Shown: positions 15,521 through 24,260, numbered from the stretch's first letter. The stretch: DNA of 32,469 bases from Nonomuraea sp. SBT364 (GCF_001083785.1 NZ_LAVL01000096.1:1-32469), one strand, 5' to 3'. Program-made: numbers and translations. The notes: generated by a model from the sequence alone, not told the origin.

Positions 15521-16432
15521 TCAGCTCAGCGCGTCGCTCAGGCGCTCGCCGTGGGACTGGAGCAGCGCGCGGGCGCCGTCGGCGTCCAGGCCGTGCTTGA
15601 GCATCAGGACGGCGATCTTGGCCTGGCCGCCCGCCGCGTCCAGCGCCTCACCGGCCGCGTCGTGGTCGGCGCCGGTGATGTCGCTCACCATGCGCACCGC
15701 GCGCCCGGCGAGCTTGCTGTTCATGGCCGACATCTCGATCATCTTGTTGCCGTACGTGCGCCCGAGCCGCACCATCGAGATGGTCGAGATCATGTTGAGC
15801 ACCAGCTTCTGCGCGGTGCCCGCCTTGAGGCGGGTGGAGCCGGTCACCACCTCGGGGCCCACCACGACCTCGATGGCGTGCTCGGCGGCGGCCGACAGCG
15901 GCGCGCCCTCGTTGCACGACAGGCCGGCGGTGAGCGCGCCCCGCCGGGCCGCCTCCGCCAGCGCGCCCAGCACGAACGGGGCCCGGCCGCTGGCCGACAC
16001 GCCCACCACCGAGTCCAGCTCGCCCACCTCCAGCGCGCCCAGCGCCGCGGCGCCGGCCTCGGCGTCGTCCTCGGCGCCCTCGATGGAGCGGGTGAGCGCG
16101 TCGGGGCCGCCGGCGATGATCCCCACCACGAGCTCGGGGTCGGTGCCGAAGGTCGGCGGGCACTCGGACGCGTCGAGCACGGCGAGCCTGCCGGACGTGC
16201 CCGCGCCCACGTACAGGAGCCGGCCGCCCTTCGCCATGCGTGCCGAGATCGCGTCGATGGCGTCGGAGATGGCCGGGACGGCCACCGCGACGGCGGCGGG
16301 CACGGCCGCGTCGGCCTGGTTCATCAGCCTGGCGAGCTGCGCCGTAGGCAGCCGGTCGATCTGGCTGTAGCGGGGGTCGCTCTGCTCGGTGGACAGCTCG
16401 GGTAGCGGATCAATCATGACGCTAATTTCCAC
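15521..16432 (-). CDS. murQ: N-acetylmuramic acid 6-phosphate etherase
   Basis: A SIS-fold lyase that removes D-lactate from MurNAc-6P to give GlcNAc-6P, the committed step of cytoplasmic MurNAc salvage. The 303-residue sequence has the phosphosugar-binding loop YVGAGTSGRLAVLDASECPPTFG. E90 (ASECPP) and E121 (EGAEDD) are 31 residues apart, as are the H. influenzae catalytic residues E83 and E114. LKAGTAQKLVLNMIST closes the family signature. The start is either GTG 16432 or ATG 16417 (five codons shorter); the ribosome sites do not separate them. It leads an operon with the serine hydrolase and VOC genes and is divergent from namZ across about 43-57 bases. Confidence 0.95.
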   Translation of the reverse strand: MEISVMIDPLPELSTEQSDPRYSQIDRLPTAQLARLMNQADAAVPAAVAVAVPAISDAIDAISARMAKGGRLLYVGAGTSGRLAVLDASECPPTFGTDPELVVGIIAGGPDALTRSIEGAEDDAEAGAAALGALEVGELDSVVGVSASGRAPFVLGALAEAARRGALTAGLSCNEGAPLSAAAEHAIEVVVGPEVVTGSTRLKAGTAQKLVLNMISTISMVRLGRTYGNKMIEMSAMNSKLAGRAVRMVSDITGADHDAAGEALDAAGGQAKIAVLMLKHGLDADGARALLQSHGERLSDALS

Positions 16433-16446
16433 CCTTTACTTCTCTC

Positions 16447-16467
16447 TTGTAAATATCTTTCAGACAA
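16447..16467. promoter_or_regulatory. Candidate MurR/RpiR-type operator in the namZ/murQ divergent promoter
   Basis: TGTAAATATCTTTCA (16448-16462) has TGnAA...TTnCA dyad half-sites, flanked by an outer TTGT...ACAA (16447-16467). It overlaps the likely -10 GACAAT (16463-16468) of a leaderless namZ transcript and sits upstream of murQ on the other strand, so one bound protein could control both. A 12/15 match occurs upstream of the ABC transporter operon at 24366-24380. RpiR-family MurR proteins regulate murQ in other bacteria. No regulator gene is present in the window. Confidence 0.5.
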
Positions 16468-16474
16468 TGGGTTC

Positions 16475-17587
16475 ATGTCATACGTACGCACCGGAGCTGA
16501 ACGGCTGGCCGCGGATCCTTCGCTGGCGGATGGAACGCGCCTCGGCCTGATCACCAACCCCACCGGAGTCCTGCCCGATCTGACCCCCACCGCCGACGCC
16601 CTGCTGGCCGCCGGCACGCCGCTGACGGCGCTGTTCGGCCCTGAACACGGCATCAGGGGCACCGCGCAGGCCGCCGGCAGCGAGCAGGACCCCGCCGACC
16701 TGCGGACCGGCCTGCCGCTGTTCGACACCCACAAGGCCGACGGCGAGGCGCTGGACGAGATCGTCGCCCGATCCGGCGTGGACACGCTGGTGTTCGACAT
16801 CGCCGACGTCGGCGCCCGCTTCTACACCTACGTCTGGACGATGTACGACCTGATGGCGTCGGCGGCCCGGCTGGGGCTGCGGTTCGTGGTGCTGGACCGG
16901 CCGAACCCGCTCGGCGGCGCCGTCACCGAGGGCCCGCTGCTCGACCCGGCGTTCGCGAGCTTCGTCGGCCGCTTCCCGCTGCCGGTGCGGCACGGCAGGA
17001 CCGCGGGGGAGCTGGCCACACTGTTCGGCTTCGACCTGGACCTGCGCGTCGTCACGATGGAAGGCTGGCGGCGCGGGATGACCTTCGCCGACACGGGCCT
17101 GCCGTGGGTGATGCCCTCGGTCAACATGCCCACCCCCGACACCGCCCTCGTCTACCCCGGCACCGGCCTGTTCGAGGGCACCGGGTTCTCCGAGGGGCGC
17201 GGCACCACCCGGCCCTTCGAGCTGGTCGGCGCGCCCTACGTGGACGAGCGGTTCCAGCCCGCGCTGGCGGCGCTGGAGCTGCCCGGGGTGCGGTTCAGGG
17301 ACACGTGGTTCACGCCGACCTTCCACAAGCACGCGGGCACGGCCGTGCGCGGGGTCCAGCTGCACGTGCACGACCGGGAGGCGTTCCGGCCGGTGCTGAC
17401 CGGGCTGTCGATGCTGCACGTGGCCCGCACGCTCTACCCGGACGACCTGGTCTGGTGGGGGCCCGAGCTGTTCATGGACCACCTGTGGGGGTCCGACTCG
17501 CTGACCAGGTGCCTTGAGGAGGGGCGGGACCCGCGTGAGCTCTGCCCCGACCCCGCTCCCCCCGGCGGGCCGCTCCTCTACGGGTGA
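16475..17587 (+). CDS. namZ: Exo-beta-N-acetylmuramidase NamZ family (DUF1343, GH171)
   Basis: A 370-residue DUF1343 protein. B. subtilis NamZ (YbbC) of this family releases MurNAc from the non-reducing end of peptidoglycan fragments such as MurNAc-GlcNAc. Visible signatures are GLITNPTGV, LFGPEHGIRG (53-62), VFDIADVGARFYTYVWTM, VLDRPNPLGG, and the EGTGFSEGRGTTRPFE block. Unlike secreted relatives, the N-terminus (MSYVRTGAERLAADP) carries no signal peptide or lipobox, so the enzyme should act inside the cell. The start follows a -10 like GACAAT with no Shine-Dalgarno, suggesting a leaderless mRNA. It is convergent with the GNAT gene, with two bases between stops. Confidence 0.88.
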   Translation: MSYVRTGAERLAADPSLADGTRLGLITNPTGVLPDLTPTADALLAAGTPLTALFGPEHGIRGTAQAAGSEQDPADLRTGLPLFDTHKADGEALDEIVARSGVDTLVFDIADVGARFYTYVWTMYDLMASAARLGLRFVVLDRPNPLGGAVTEGPLLDPAFASFVGRFPLPVRHGRTAGELATLFGFDLDLRVVTMEGWRRGMTFADTGLPWVMPSVNMPTPDTALVYPGTGLFEGTGFSEGRGTTRPFELVGAPYVDERFQPALAALELPGVRFRDTWFTPTFHKHAGTAVRGVQLHVHDREAFRPVLTGLSMLHVARTLYPDDLVWWGPELFMDHLWGSDSLTRCLEEGRDPRELCPDPAPPGGPLLYG

Positions 17588-17589
17588 CC

Positions 17590-18522
17590 TCACGCCAGTT
17601 CGCGCCCGTACAGCCAGAAGACCCTCTCGGCGCGGGCGCCGACTGCGCGCGAGTAGAACCGCAGCGGGCCGACCCAGCCGATCTGGGCGGTCCGCTGGCC
17701 GGCGGCACGCTGGTCGGCCAGGCAGCGCCGCAGCAGCACCCCGCCCACGCCGAGGCCGCGCGCCTCGGGCGCGGTGCCCATCGGGCCGAACCACGCCGGG
17801 CGGGCGCCCCAGGCGGCGAAGCCGAGCACGCGGCCGTCGCGCTCGGCGTAGTGCACGCCGGCGGCGTTGGCCACCTCCCAGGCCCAGCTCTCGTTCCAGT
17901 GCTCGCGGGTGAAGGCGGTGACCCGCTCGCGGTCCGCGCCCGCGGCGTGCACGCGCACGCCCTGCCCGGCCAGGCGGCGCAGGTCGTCGTCGGCCGACAG
18001 GTCCGCCGAGAGGTCGGCGGTCATGTTCCAGGCGACGCGCACCTGCTCGTAGCCCAGGCGCTCGGCCAGGCAGGCGGCGGCCGTGTAGCGGACGTCGATG
18101 CCGGGCCAGGCGTAGCAGGGCGGGTTGCCGGCGAAGCGGGCCCGCCGCGCGCCCTGCGCCCGCAGCCAGTCCTCGGCCGCGCGCACCAGCGCCCGGCCGC
18201 GCCCCGCGCCCCGCGCGCCGGGGTGCACGGCCAGCAGGTCGATGTGGCCGGCCTCCGGGTCCTTCTCGGACAGGGAGGCCATGGCGACGCCGCCGTCGGT
18301 CAGCAGCGCGGTCCAGCGGCGGCTCGCGGGCGGGGCCGCCAGCCGGCGCACCAGCGCCGGGGCCTCCCCGGCGTCCAGGATTAGCGCGGCGCGCGCCACC
18401 TCCCCGGCCTCGGCCAGCTCCGCGTCACCCAGGTCCGCCACCACACGCACGTCCACCGAGGCGGGCCGCGGCCTTCGCGGGGGAGAAGGTGCCGGCCCGG
18501 GGCCTTCGGGGGGCACGGTCAC
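17590..18522 (-). CDS. Double-GNAT N-acetyltransferase, last gene of the ABC transporter operon
   Basis: A 310-residue protein with two GNAT domains. The N-terminal one (about 25-160) has the acetyl-CoA motif DLLAVHPGARGAGRGRALV. The C-terminal one (about 190-310) has FGPMGTAPEARGLGVGGVLL and ends in the beta-6/7 hairpin FYSRAVGARAERVFWLYG. The GTG start overlaps the ATPase stop (GTGA, 18519-18522), so it is translationally coupled to the importer and its substrate is probably an imported compound. Clostridium GlmA, a glucosamine/glucosaminide N-acetyltransferase in cell-wall recycling, is also a double GNAT. That makes re-N-acetylation of imported amino sugars an attractive but unproven role. 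The second GTG at 18516 is an alternative start. Confidence 0.85.
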   Translation of the reverse strand: MTVPPEGPGPAPSPPRRPRPASVDVRVVADLGDAELAEAGEVARAALILDAGEAPALVRRLAAPPASRRWTALLTDGGVAMASLSEKDPEAGHIDLLAVHPGARGAGRGRALVRAAEDWLRAQGARRARFAGNPPCYAWPGIDVRYTAAACLAERLGYEQVRVAWNMTADLSADLSADDDLRRLAGQGVRVHAAGADRERVTAFTREHWNESWAWEVANAAGVHYAERDGRVLGFAAWGARPAWFGPMGTAPEARGLGVGGVLLRRCLADQRAAGQRTAQIGWVGPLRFYSRAVGARAERVFWLYGRELA

Positions 18523-19526
18523 ACCTCGCTCAGGGGGCGGGCGATGACGCTGCGGCGCTCCGGGTAGAAGCAGGCGTGCTCCTGCGGGAAGCCCTCGGTG
18601 ACCTGAAGCAGGGGGCGCTCGCCGCAGCGGTCGCCGCGGAACGGGCAGCGGCTCGCGAACAGGCACCCGGTGTCGTCGTCGGCCGCGTCCAGGGACGACA
18701 GGGGGACGACCGGCTCCTCGCCGGGCCGCTCCAGGCCGTGCAGGACCGGGATGGCCGACAGCAGGGACTGGGTGTACGGGTGGACGGGGTCGGCGATGAC
18801 GGTGTCCACGGCGCCCCGCTCGATCACCTGGCCCCGGTAGATCACGTACAGCTCGCCGTCGTCGCCGATGTAACGCGCGGTCGCCACGTCGTGGGTGATG
18901 AACAGCACGCTCACCCCGAGCCGCTCGCGCAGGTCCTTCAGCAGCGCCAGGATGCCCAGCCGGAGCGACACGTCGATCATCGAGACGGCCTCGTCGGCGA
19001 CGAGCATCTCGGGGTCGACCGTCAGCGCGCGGGCGATGACCACGCGCTGCCGCATGCCGCCGGACAGCTGGTGCGGGTAGCGCGCGAGCACGCTGCCCGG
19101 GTCGAGGCCGACCAGCGCCAGCACCTCGGCGGCCCGCTCCTCGATCCACGACTTCGACCGGCCGGTCTGCTTGGCGCGCAGGCTCAGCGGCGCGAAGAGC
19201 GTCTGGTGGATGGTGCGGGTCGGGTTCAGCGCCGAGTAGGGGTCCTGGTGGATCATCTGGATCTTGCGGAAGTGCGGCTGGCGCTGCTTGGGCTTCAGCC
19301 CGGACATCGCCGTGCCGTCGATGACCACCTCGCCCTCGTCGTACGACTCCAGGCCCGCGATGATCCGGCCCAGGGTGGTCTTGCCGCAGCCGGACTCGCC
19401 GATGAACGAGGCCGCGCCGCCCTTGGGGATGGCGAAGTCGACGCCGCGCAGCGCCCGCACCTCGCGGCCGGCGAGCACGTTGCCGCGCTGCTTGAAGGTC
19501 TTGACGATGCCGGTCCCGGTAATCAC
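18519..19526 (-). CDS. ABC transporter ATPase, DppF/OppF type
   Basis: A 335-residue importer ATPase that would pair with the preceding ATPase. Walker A GESGCGKT is at 43-50, the Q-loop at Q94, and the signature LSGGMRQR at 154-161. Walker B reads LVADEA (Ala where Pro is usual) and the D-loop is SMIDVS rather than SALDVS. The H-loop is ITHD. The C-terminal oligopeptide-type Cys region (GCLFASRCPF, ending EHACFYPE) is present. From memory, SMxD D-loops are common in the oligosaccharide-importing branch of this family. The GTG start overlaps the upstream ATPase stop by 4 bp. Confidence 0.93.
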   Translation of the reverse strand: MITGTGIVKTFKQRGNVLAGREVRALRGVDFAIPKGGAASFIGESGCGKTTLGRIIAGLESYDEGEVVIDGTAMSGLKPKQRQPHFRKIQMIHQDPYSALNPTRTIHQTLFAPLSLRAKQTGRSKSWIEERAAEVLALVGLDPGSVLARYPHQLSGGMRQRVVIARALTVDPEMLVADEAVSMIDVSLRLGILALLKDLRERLGVSVLFITHDVATARYIGDDGELYVIYRGQVIERGAVDTVIADPVHPYTQSLLSAIPVLHGLERPGEEPVVPLSSLDAADDDTGCLFASRCPFRGDRCGERPLLQVTEGFPQEHACFYPERRSVIARPLSEV

Positions 19527-20509
19527 GCGTGCTCCTTCACGGTCACCGCATGGCAGGCGACGATCCTCGGCCCGTGCGCCACCGCCTCGGGGTCGACGGT
19601 GTCGCAGACGTCCATCCGCAGCGCGCACCGCTCCCGGAACACGCAGCCCTCCTTGGGCACGGTGGCCAGCGTCGGCGGGCGGCCGGGCAGCGCCCTGGCC
19701 TCGTCGATGTCGCCGACCAGCCGCGGGATGGCGCTGATCAGGCCCTTGGTGTAGGGATGGCGTGGCCGGCCCAGCACCTCGCGGGTGGGGCCCTGCTCGA
19801 CCAGCCGCCCGCCGTACATGACCGCGAGCCGGTCGGCCACCTCGGCCACCACGCCGATGTCGTGCGTGATGACCAGCGTGGTCAGGCCGCGCTCGGCGTG
19901 CACCTCACGGACGATCTTGAGGATGTTCGCCTGCGTGATCATGTCGAGCGCGGTCGTCGGCTCGTCCAGCACCACCAGGTGGGCGTTGAGCACCAGCGCC
20001 AGCATGATGCCGACGCGCTGGCGCATGCCGCCCGACAGCTCGTGCTGGTGCGAGTCGAGCACCCGGGCCCCGTCCAGGCCCATCCGGCCCAGCAGTTCCT
20101 TGGCCTCGCGCACCAGCCCGTGCAGATCCTCCACACCGTGCGAGCGCCCCAGGTCGAGCAGCTGCTTGCCGACGGTCTTGAGCGGGTTGAGCGAGTTCTG
20201 GGCGGCCTGGAAGACGTAGCCGATGTGCTTGCCCCTGGCCTTGCGCAGCTCCTCGCCCGTGAAGGTGGCCACGTCGCCGAGCCCGTCGATCTCCACCGTG
20301 CCGGCGGCGATCCGCCCCGGCGGCTGGACCGCGTTCAGCAGCGACAGGGCCAGCGTCGACTTGCCCGACCCGGACTCGCCGACGATGCCGGTGATCGAGC
20401 CGGGCTCCAAGGTCAGGCTGACGTCCCGCACGGCGGGCAGCTCGCCCGCCGGTGTCTTGTAGACGACCGTGAGGCCGCCGATGCGCACTCCCGGCGCTTG
20501 TTCCGCCAC
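19523..20509 (-). CDS. ABC transporter ATPase, DppD/OppD type
   Basis: A 328-residue ATPase. Walker A GESGSGKS is at 44-51, the Q-loop at Q101, and the signature LSGGMRQR at 158-165. Walker B is VVLDEP with D-loop TALD, and the H-loop is ITHD. The C-terminal oligo_HPY segment has RHPYTKGLISAIP and three cysteines (GCVFRERC, DVC). All ATPase motifs are canonical. The GTG start is two bases after the permease stop and uses GAGGAG inside the permease's last codons. It forms the heterodimeric motor with the following gene. Confidence 0.94.
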   Translation of the reverse strand: MAEQAPGVRIGGLTVVYKTPAGELPAVRDVSLTLEPGSITGIVGESGSGKSTLALSLLNAVQPPGRIAAGTVEIDGLGDVATFTGEELRKARGKHIGYVFQAAQNSLNPLKTVGKQLLDLGRSHGVEDLHGLVREAKELLGRMGLDGARVLDSHQHELSGGMRQRVGIMLALVLNAHLVVLDEPTTALDMITQANILKIVREVHAERGLTTLVITHDIGVVAEVADRLAVMYGGRLVEQGPTREVLGRPRHPYTKGLISAIPRLVGDIDEARALPGRPPTLATVPKEGCVFRERCALRMDVCDTVDPEAVAHGPRIVACHAVTVKEHA

Positions 20510-20511
20510 TG

Positions 20512-21417
20512 CTACTCCTCACGCAGCCGGGGGTTGAAGATCTCGTCCATGGCGTCGACCACGAGCACGATGCCGAGCGTGAGCAGCAGGATCGCCAGCA
20601 GCGGCGCCAGCAGGTAGCCGAGCGCGTTCGGCTGGATCATGGCGCCCGCCTGGAACACGGCCAGGTTGAGCATCACGCCCCAGTTGTCCGACTCGTACGG
20701 CAGGACGCCGAGGAAGAACAGGCCCACCTGGGCGTAGACGGCTCCGGTGACCGAGATAAGCATGTTCATCGCGATGTACGGGGCCATGCTGGGCAGCAGT
20801 TCCTTGCCCACGATGTGCGTCGTGGACAGGCCCAGCCCGCGCGCCGCCTCGATGAAGCCGCGCTCGCGCAGCGACAGCGTCTGCGCGCGCACCGCCCGCG
20901 CCACGCCGCCCCAGCCGAGCAGGCCGAGCACCAGGCCCATCTGCATCGGGCTGCCGAACTTCCACACGGTCGCCAGCACCAGCAGCAGCGGCAGGCCGGG
21001 GATGGTGAGCTTCATGTCGGTGATCCGCATGAGCACGGTGTCCCAGCGGCCCCGCTTGAAGCCGGAGAACAGCCCGATCGCGGTGCCGGCGACGACCGTG
21101 ATGACCGCGGTCACCGCAGCGCACAGCAGCACGTAGCGGGAGCCGGTGATGACCAGCGCGAGCACGTCGCGGCCCTGCGGGTCGGTGCCGAACCAGTGCT
21201 CCCAGCTCGGCGGGTCGGTGATCTGGTTGACGTCGCCCGGCAGGTGGTCGGGGAAGAACATCGGCCCGAACACGCCCATGAAGACGAAGCCGAGAACGAT
21301 GACCACCCCGGCCATCCGGCTCGGCTTGCGCTTCATCACGCGCCACACGCCGCGCCAGAAGTTGCGGCGCATGGTCCCGGCGGCCGACACCGACTCGGGG
21401 ATGAGCGTGGCGCTCAT
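20512..21417 (-). CDS. ABC transporter permease, DppC/OppC type
   Basis: A 301-residue membrane permease. The N-terminal OppC-type cytoplasmic start (MKRKPSRMAGVVIVLGFVFMG) is followed by the extracytoplasmic FGTDPQGRDVLALVITGSRY typical of DppC. About six TM helices follow, including the EAA loop (EAARGLGLSTTHIVGKELLPSMAPY) that contacts the ATPases. The ATG start overlaps the upstream permease stop (ATGA). There are no oddities beyond the tight packing. Confidence 0.94.
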   Translation of the reverse strand: MSATLIPESVSAAGTMRRNFWRGVWRVMKRKPSRMAGVVIVLGFVFMGVFGPMFFPDHLPGDVNQITDPPSWEHWFGTDPQGRDVLALVITGSRYVLLCAAVTAVITVVAGTAIGLFSGFKRGRWDTVLMRITDMKLTIPGLPLLLVLATVWKFGSPMQMGLVLGLLGWGGVARAVRAQTLSLRERGFIEAARGLGLSTTHIVGKELLPSMAPYIAMNMLISVTGAVYAQVGLFFLGVLPYESDNWGVMLNLAVFQAGAMIQPNALGYLLAPLLAILLLTLGIVLVVDAMDEIFNPRLREE

Positions 21418-22421
21418 GCCGCCTCCTCTCCGCTGCGCACGCGCGGGTCGATGACCGTGTAGAACAGGTCGGCCACGATGTTGGCGACGATGACCGCGAC
21501 CGTGATCAGCAGGAACGCGCCGCCCATCGTGGCGTAGTCGCGGTCGTTGACGCTGTCGATGAGCAACAGCCCGAGCCCCGGATAGTTGAAGATCTTCTCG
21601 ATGAAGACCGCGCCGCCCATGAGCAGCCCGAGGGAGAGCGCCAGGATCGTGAACAGCGGCAGGATCGCGTTGCGCGCGATGTAGCGGAAGACGATCGAGC
21701 GCTTCATCCCGCGCAGCTCGGCGGCCAGGATGAAGTCGTCGCCGAGCACGGTGACCACGCTCGACTTCATCGCCAGGATCCAGCCGCCGTAGGCCGACAG
21801 GGCGTAGGTGACGACCGGCAGCACCGCGTGCTCGGCGAGCGAGCCGATGTAGCCGGCGTTGAAGCCCGGCTCGAACAGGATGTCCACCGGCCCGTCGGCG
21901 GGCAGCAGCGGGATGAGCGTCGAGAAGATCACCACGAGCAGCATGGCCAGCACGTACTGGGGGATGCCGTGCAGCAGCGACCCGGAGATGGCCAGCGCGT
22001 CACCGAGCTTGCCGGTGCGCTTGATGGCCGCGTAGACGCCGAGAATGATCCCGACGAGGAAGCTGAGCAGCGTTCCGGCCAGCACCGGCAGGACGGTCCA
22101 CTTGGCCTTCTCGCCGAGCACGTCGAGCACCGGGGTGCCCGGCCTGGTCACGGACTCGCCGAGGTCGAGGCGGAGCAGCCCGCTCATGTAGTCGACGTAC
22201 TGCTGCCACATCGTGCCGTCGGGCTGGAACCCGTACAGCACCTTGACCGCCTGCGCGGCCGCGTCCGGCGACATGCCCTGCTCGACGAGCTTCTCGAAGC
22301 GGGCGGCCATGGGGTCGCCGGGGATGTTGTTGATGATGAAGAAGCTGATCGTGGCGACGACGAGGATCATGACGAACCCGCGGGCCAGGTGGCCCGCGAG
22401 TCGTCGTGCGATGACCGGCAT
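21414..22421 (-). CDS. ABC transporter permease, DppB/OppB type
   Basis: A 335-residue permease. TM1 (FVMILVVATISFFIINNIPGDP) carries the family's PGDP, followed by a periplasmic-type loop (YGFQPDGTMWQQYVDYMSGLLRLDLGES). Five further TM helices and the EAA loop (AAELRGMKRSIVFRYIARNAILP) follow. It starts three bases after the substrate-binding-protein stop with a modest AAGAAG ribosome site, and its stop overlaps the start of the second permease. It is normal in length and motif content. Confidence 0.94.
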   Translation of the reverse strand: MPVIARRLAGHLARGFVMILVVATISFFIINNIPGDPMAARFEKLVEQGMSPDAAAQAVKVLYGFQPDGTMWQQYVDYMSGLLRLDLGESVTRPGTPVLDVLGEKAKWTVLPVLAGTLLSFLVGIILGVYAAIKRTGKLGDALAISGSLLHGIPQYVLAMLLVVIFSTLIPLLPADGPVDILFEPGFNAGYIGSLAEHAVLPVVTYALSAYGGWILAMKSSVVTVLGDDFILAAELRGMKRSIVFRYIARNAILPLFTILALSLGLLMGGAVFIEKIFNYPGLGLLLIDSVNDRDYATMGGAFLLITVAVIVANIVADLFYTVIDPRVRSGEEAA

Positions 22422-22424
22422 GTA

Positions 22425-24260
22425 TTACTTCTTCGACTTGATCATGCCAGCTTGGATCCACACACCGGAGGCGAGCACACCGGTGCCCAGGCGGAGGATC
22501 TCGTCGTCGTGCGGCCAGCCGGTGAAGCGGCTGTTGTTGACGAACTGGGTGTTGACGTAGTCCCAGAGCTGGATGACGGGCAGGTCCTGGTTGGCGGCCT
22601 TGGCGAGCTTGGCCATGATCGGCTTGGCCTCCTCGGCGGTGGCCGAGTTGAGCTCACCGGTCAGCTCACCGGGGTTGATCTTCTCGCCGTCGACCTCGAT
22701 CTCCTCGGGGCCGCCCATCCAGTTGCCGTTCTTGCCGGGGGCCGAGTGCGACACCTTGCCCTGGACGTTCGTCCAGCCGTTGGAGACGCCGTAGAGGCGC
22801 TGGAAGATGTCGTACGGCGCGGGGCCGAGCGCCATCAGCCAGAAGCCCGCGTCGTACTTGCCGGCCGCCAGCTCCTCCAGGTAGAGCGGGTAGTCGGTGG
22901 TGGTGACGACCTCGGCGTCGACGCCGCCCTTGATGAGCTGGCTCTTGATGTTCTCCTGCGCGGACAGCCAGTCGGAGAAGCCGGCCGGCGCGTGCATGGA
23001 CACCTTCCACGGCGTGCCGTCGGCCAGCGCCCACTTGCCGTCCTTCTTCTGCAGGCCGGCCTTCTTGAACTCCTCCTCGGCCTTGGCCGGGTCGGTGGCG
23101 TAGGGCTCCAGCTGCGGGACGGTCTCGGGGATCCAGGCGTCGGCGGCCTTCTGGTGGATGCCGCTGGTCGTGGTGGCCGCGGTGCCGCCCTCGGGGGAGG
23201 CGACCTTCGTGACCTCCTCGCGGTTGATCAGGTGGGCCAGGCCGCGGCGCACGTGCACGTTGTCGTAGGGCTTCTTGGTCTGGTTGAACGCCAGGCCCAC
23301 GGCGACCGGCGAGTAGCCCTTGATGACCTCGCTGCCCGGCGCCGCCTTGATCCGGTTCATCACGTCGGTGGGGGCGGCGACGAAGCCGGAGTGGTCGAGC
23401 TTGCCGGAGGTCAGGTAGTTCCAGATCTGCTCGTTGCCGGTGTAGTTGAGGAACTTCACCTGGTCGGGCGCGACGTTGGCGGCGTTGAAGAAGTTCTTGT
23501 TCTTGACCAGCAGCGCCTCGCCGGGGTTGACCCGCTCCAGCACGAACGGGCCGGCCGAGACGTCCTCCTTCGGCGCGAACGCGAGCACCTTCTCGCCCAG
23601 CGCGGTGATCGCCTCGCGGGCCTTCTCGGCGTCGGCGCCGTCGCCGCGGGCGGTCTTGAGCGTGTCCCAGAAGTCGGCCGGCAGCACGCCGTTCCACACG
23701 TGCGAGGGCACGACCGTGGTGTCGAGCACGCCGCGCACGAACTTCGGACTGGGGTTCTCCATGGCCTGGGTGATCTTCACCGTCTGGTCGTCCACCACGG
23801 TGACCTCACCGGCCGCGCCGGCCGCGCCGGGGGTCACGGCGAAGGCCGTGCTGCCGACGGTGTAGGCGATGCCGATGGACAGGTGCACGTCCTGCGCGGT
23901 GACCGGCTTGCCGTCGGACCACTTGGCGTTGGGCTGGAGCTTCAGCGTGATGGAGGAGTTGTCCGGGGCCACCTCCCAGCTCGCGGCCAGGCCCGGCAGC
24001 GCCACGTTCGGGTCCGTCAGGTGGTTCTTGACCCAGCCGAGCTTCATCGAGTTGAAGGCGGAGAACGAGTTGCCCTTGGGGGCGTACGGGTTGGCCGGCG
24101 CCGACGGCTCCAGGCCGGGACGGTTCACGTCGATCGTGGTGAACAGGCCGCCACCGCCGCCGGCCGAACCGGACGTCTTGGTGGTGCCTTCGCCGCCGCC
24201 GCTGCACGCTGTGGCGGTGGCAAGACCCAGCAACGCCACTACCGCTGCTAGTCGCTTCAT
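22425..24260 (-). CDS. Substrate-binding lipoprotein of the ABC importer (SBP family 5)
   Basis: A 611-residue peptide/oligosaccharide-type solute-binding protein. The signal peptide MKRLAAVVALLGLATATAC ends in a lipobox with Cys19, followed by a Gly/Ser/Thr linker. The SBP_bac_5 body includes LAASWEVAPDNSSITLKLQPNAKWSDGKPVTAQDV, the family hallmark, and the hinge region VRRGLAHLINREEV. GGAG precedes the ATG. It leads a six-gene operon (binding protein, two permeases, two ATPases, GNAT) with spacings of three bases or less. Family 5 covers peptides, nickel, murein peptides and oligosaccharides. The locus suggests a muropeptide or amino-sugar oligosaccharide, but the ligand is inferred from context only. 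Confidence 0.93.
   Translation of the reverse strand: MKRLAAVVALLGLATATACSGGGEGTTKTSGSAGGGGGLFTTIDVNRPGLEPSAPANPYAPKGNSFSAFNSMKLGWVKNHLTDPNVALPGLAASWEVAPDNSSITLKLQPNAKWSDGKPVTAQDVHLSIGIAYTVGSTAFAVTPGAAGAAGEVTVVDDQTVKITQAMENPSPKFVRGVLDTTVVPSHVWNGVLPADFWDTLKTARGDGADAEKAREAITALGEKVLAFAPKEDVSAGPFVLERVNPGEALLVKNKNFFNAANVAPDQVKFLNYTGNEQIWNYLTSGKLDHSGFVAAPTDVMNRIKAAPGSEVIKGYSPVAVGLAFNQTKKPYDNVHVRRGLAHLINREEVTKVASPEGGTAATTTSGIHQKAADAWIPETVPQLEPYATDPAKAEEEFKKAGLQKKDGKWALADGTPWKVSMHAPAGFSDWLSAQENIKSQLIKGGVDAEVVTTTDYPLYLEELAAGKYDAGFWLMALGPAPYDIFQRLYGVSNGWTNVQGKVSHSAPGKNGNWMGGPEEIEVDGEKINPGELTGELNSATAEEAKPIMAKLAKAANQDLPVIQLWDYVNTQFVNNSRFTGWPHDDEILRLGTGVLASGVWIQAGMIKSKK

Noticed and set aside
14256..16370. 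704-codon open frame antisense to murQ and the hydrolase
   Set aside because: A shadow frame over two well-supported genes.
17590..19149. GNAT protein fused to a 200-residue N-terminal extension
   Set aside because: The extension reads the ATPase gene in another frame; the GTGA overlap at 18519-18522 gives a natural start for the GNAT protein.
21828..24251. 807-codon open frame antisense to the SBP and permease genes
   Set aside because: Low-complexity LGL/VDL/GRH-type residues and no family features; the minus-strand ABC genes are certain.
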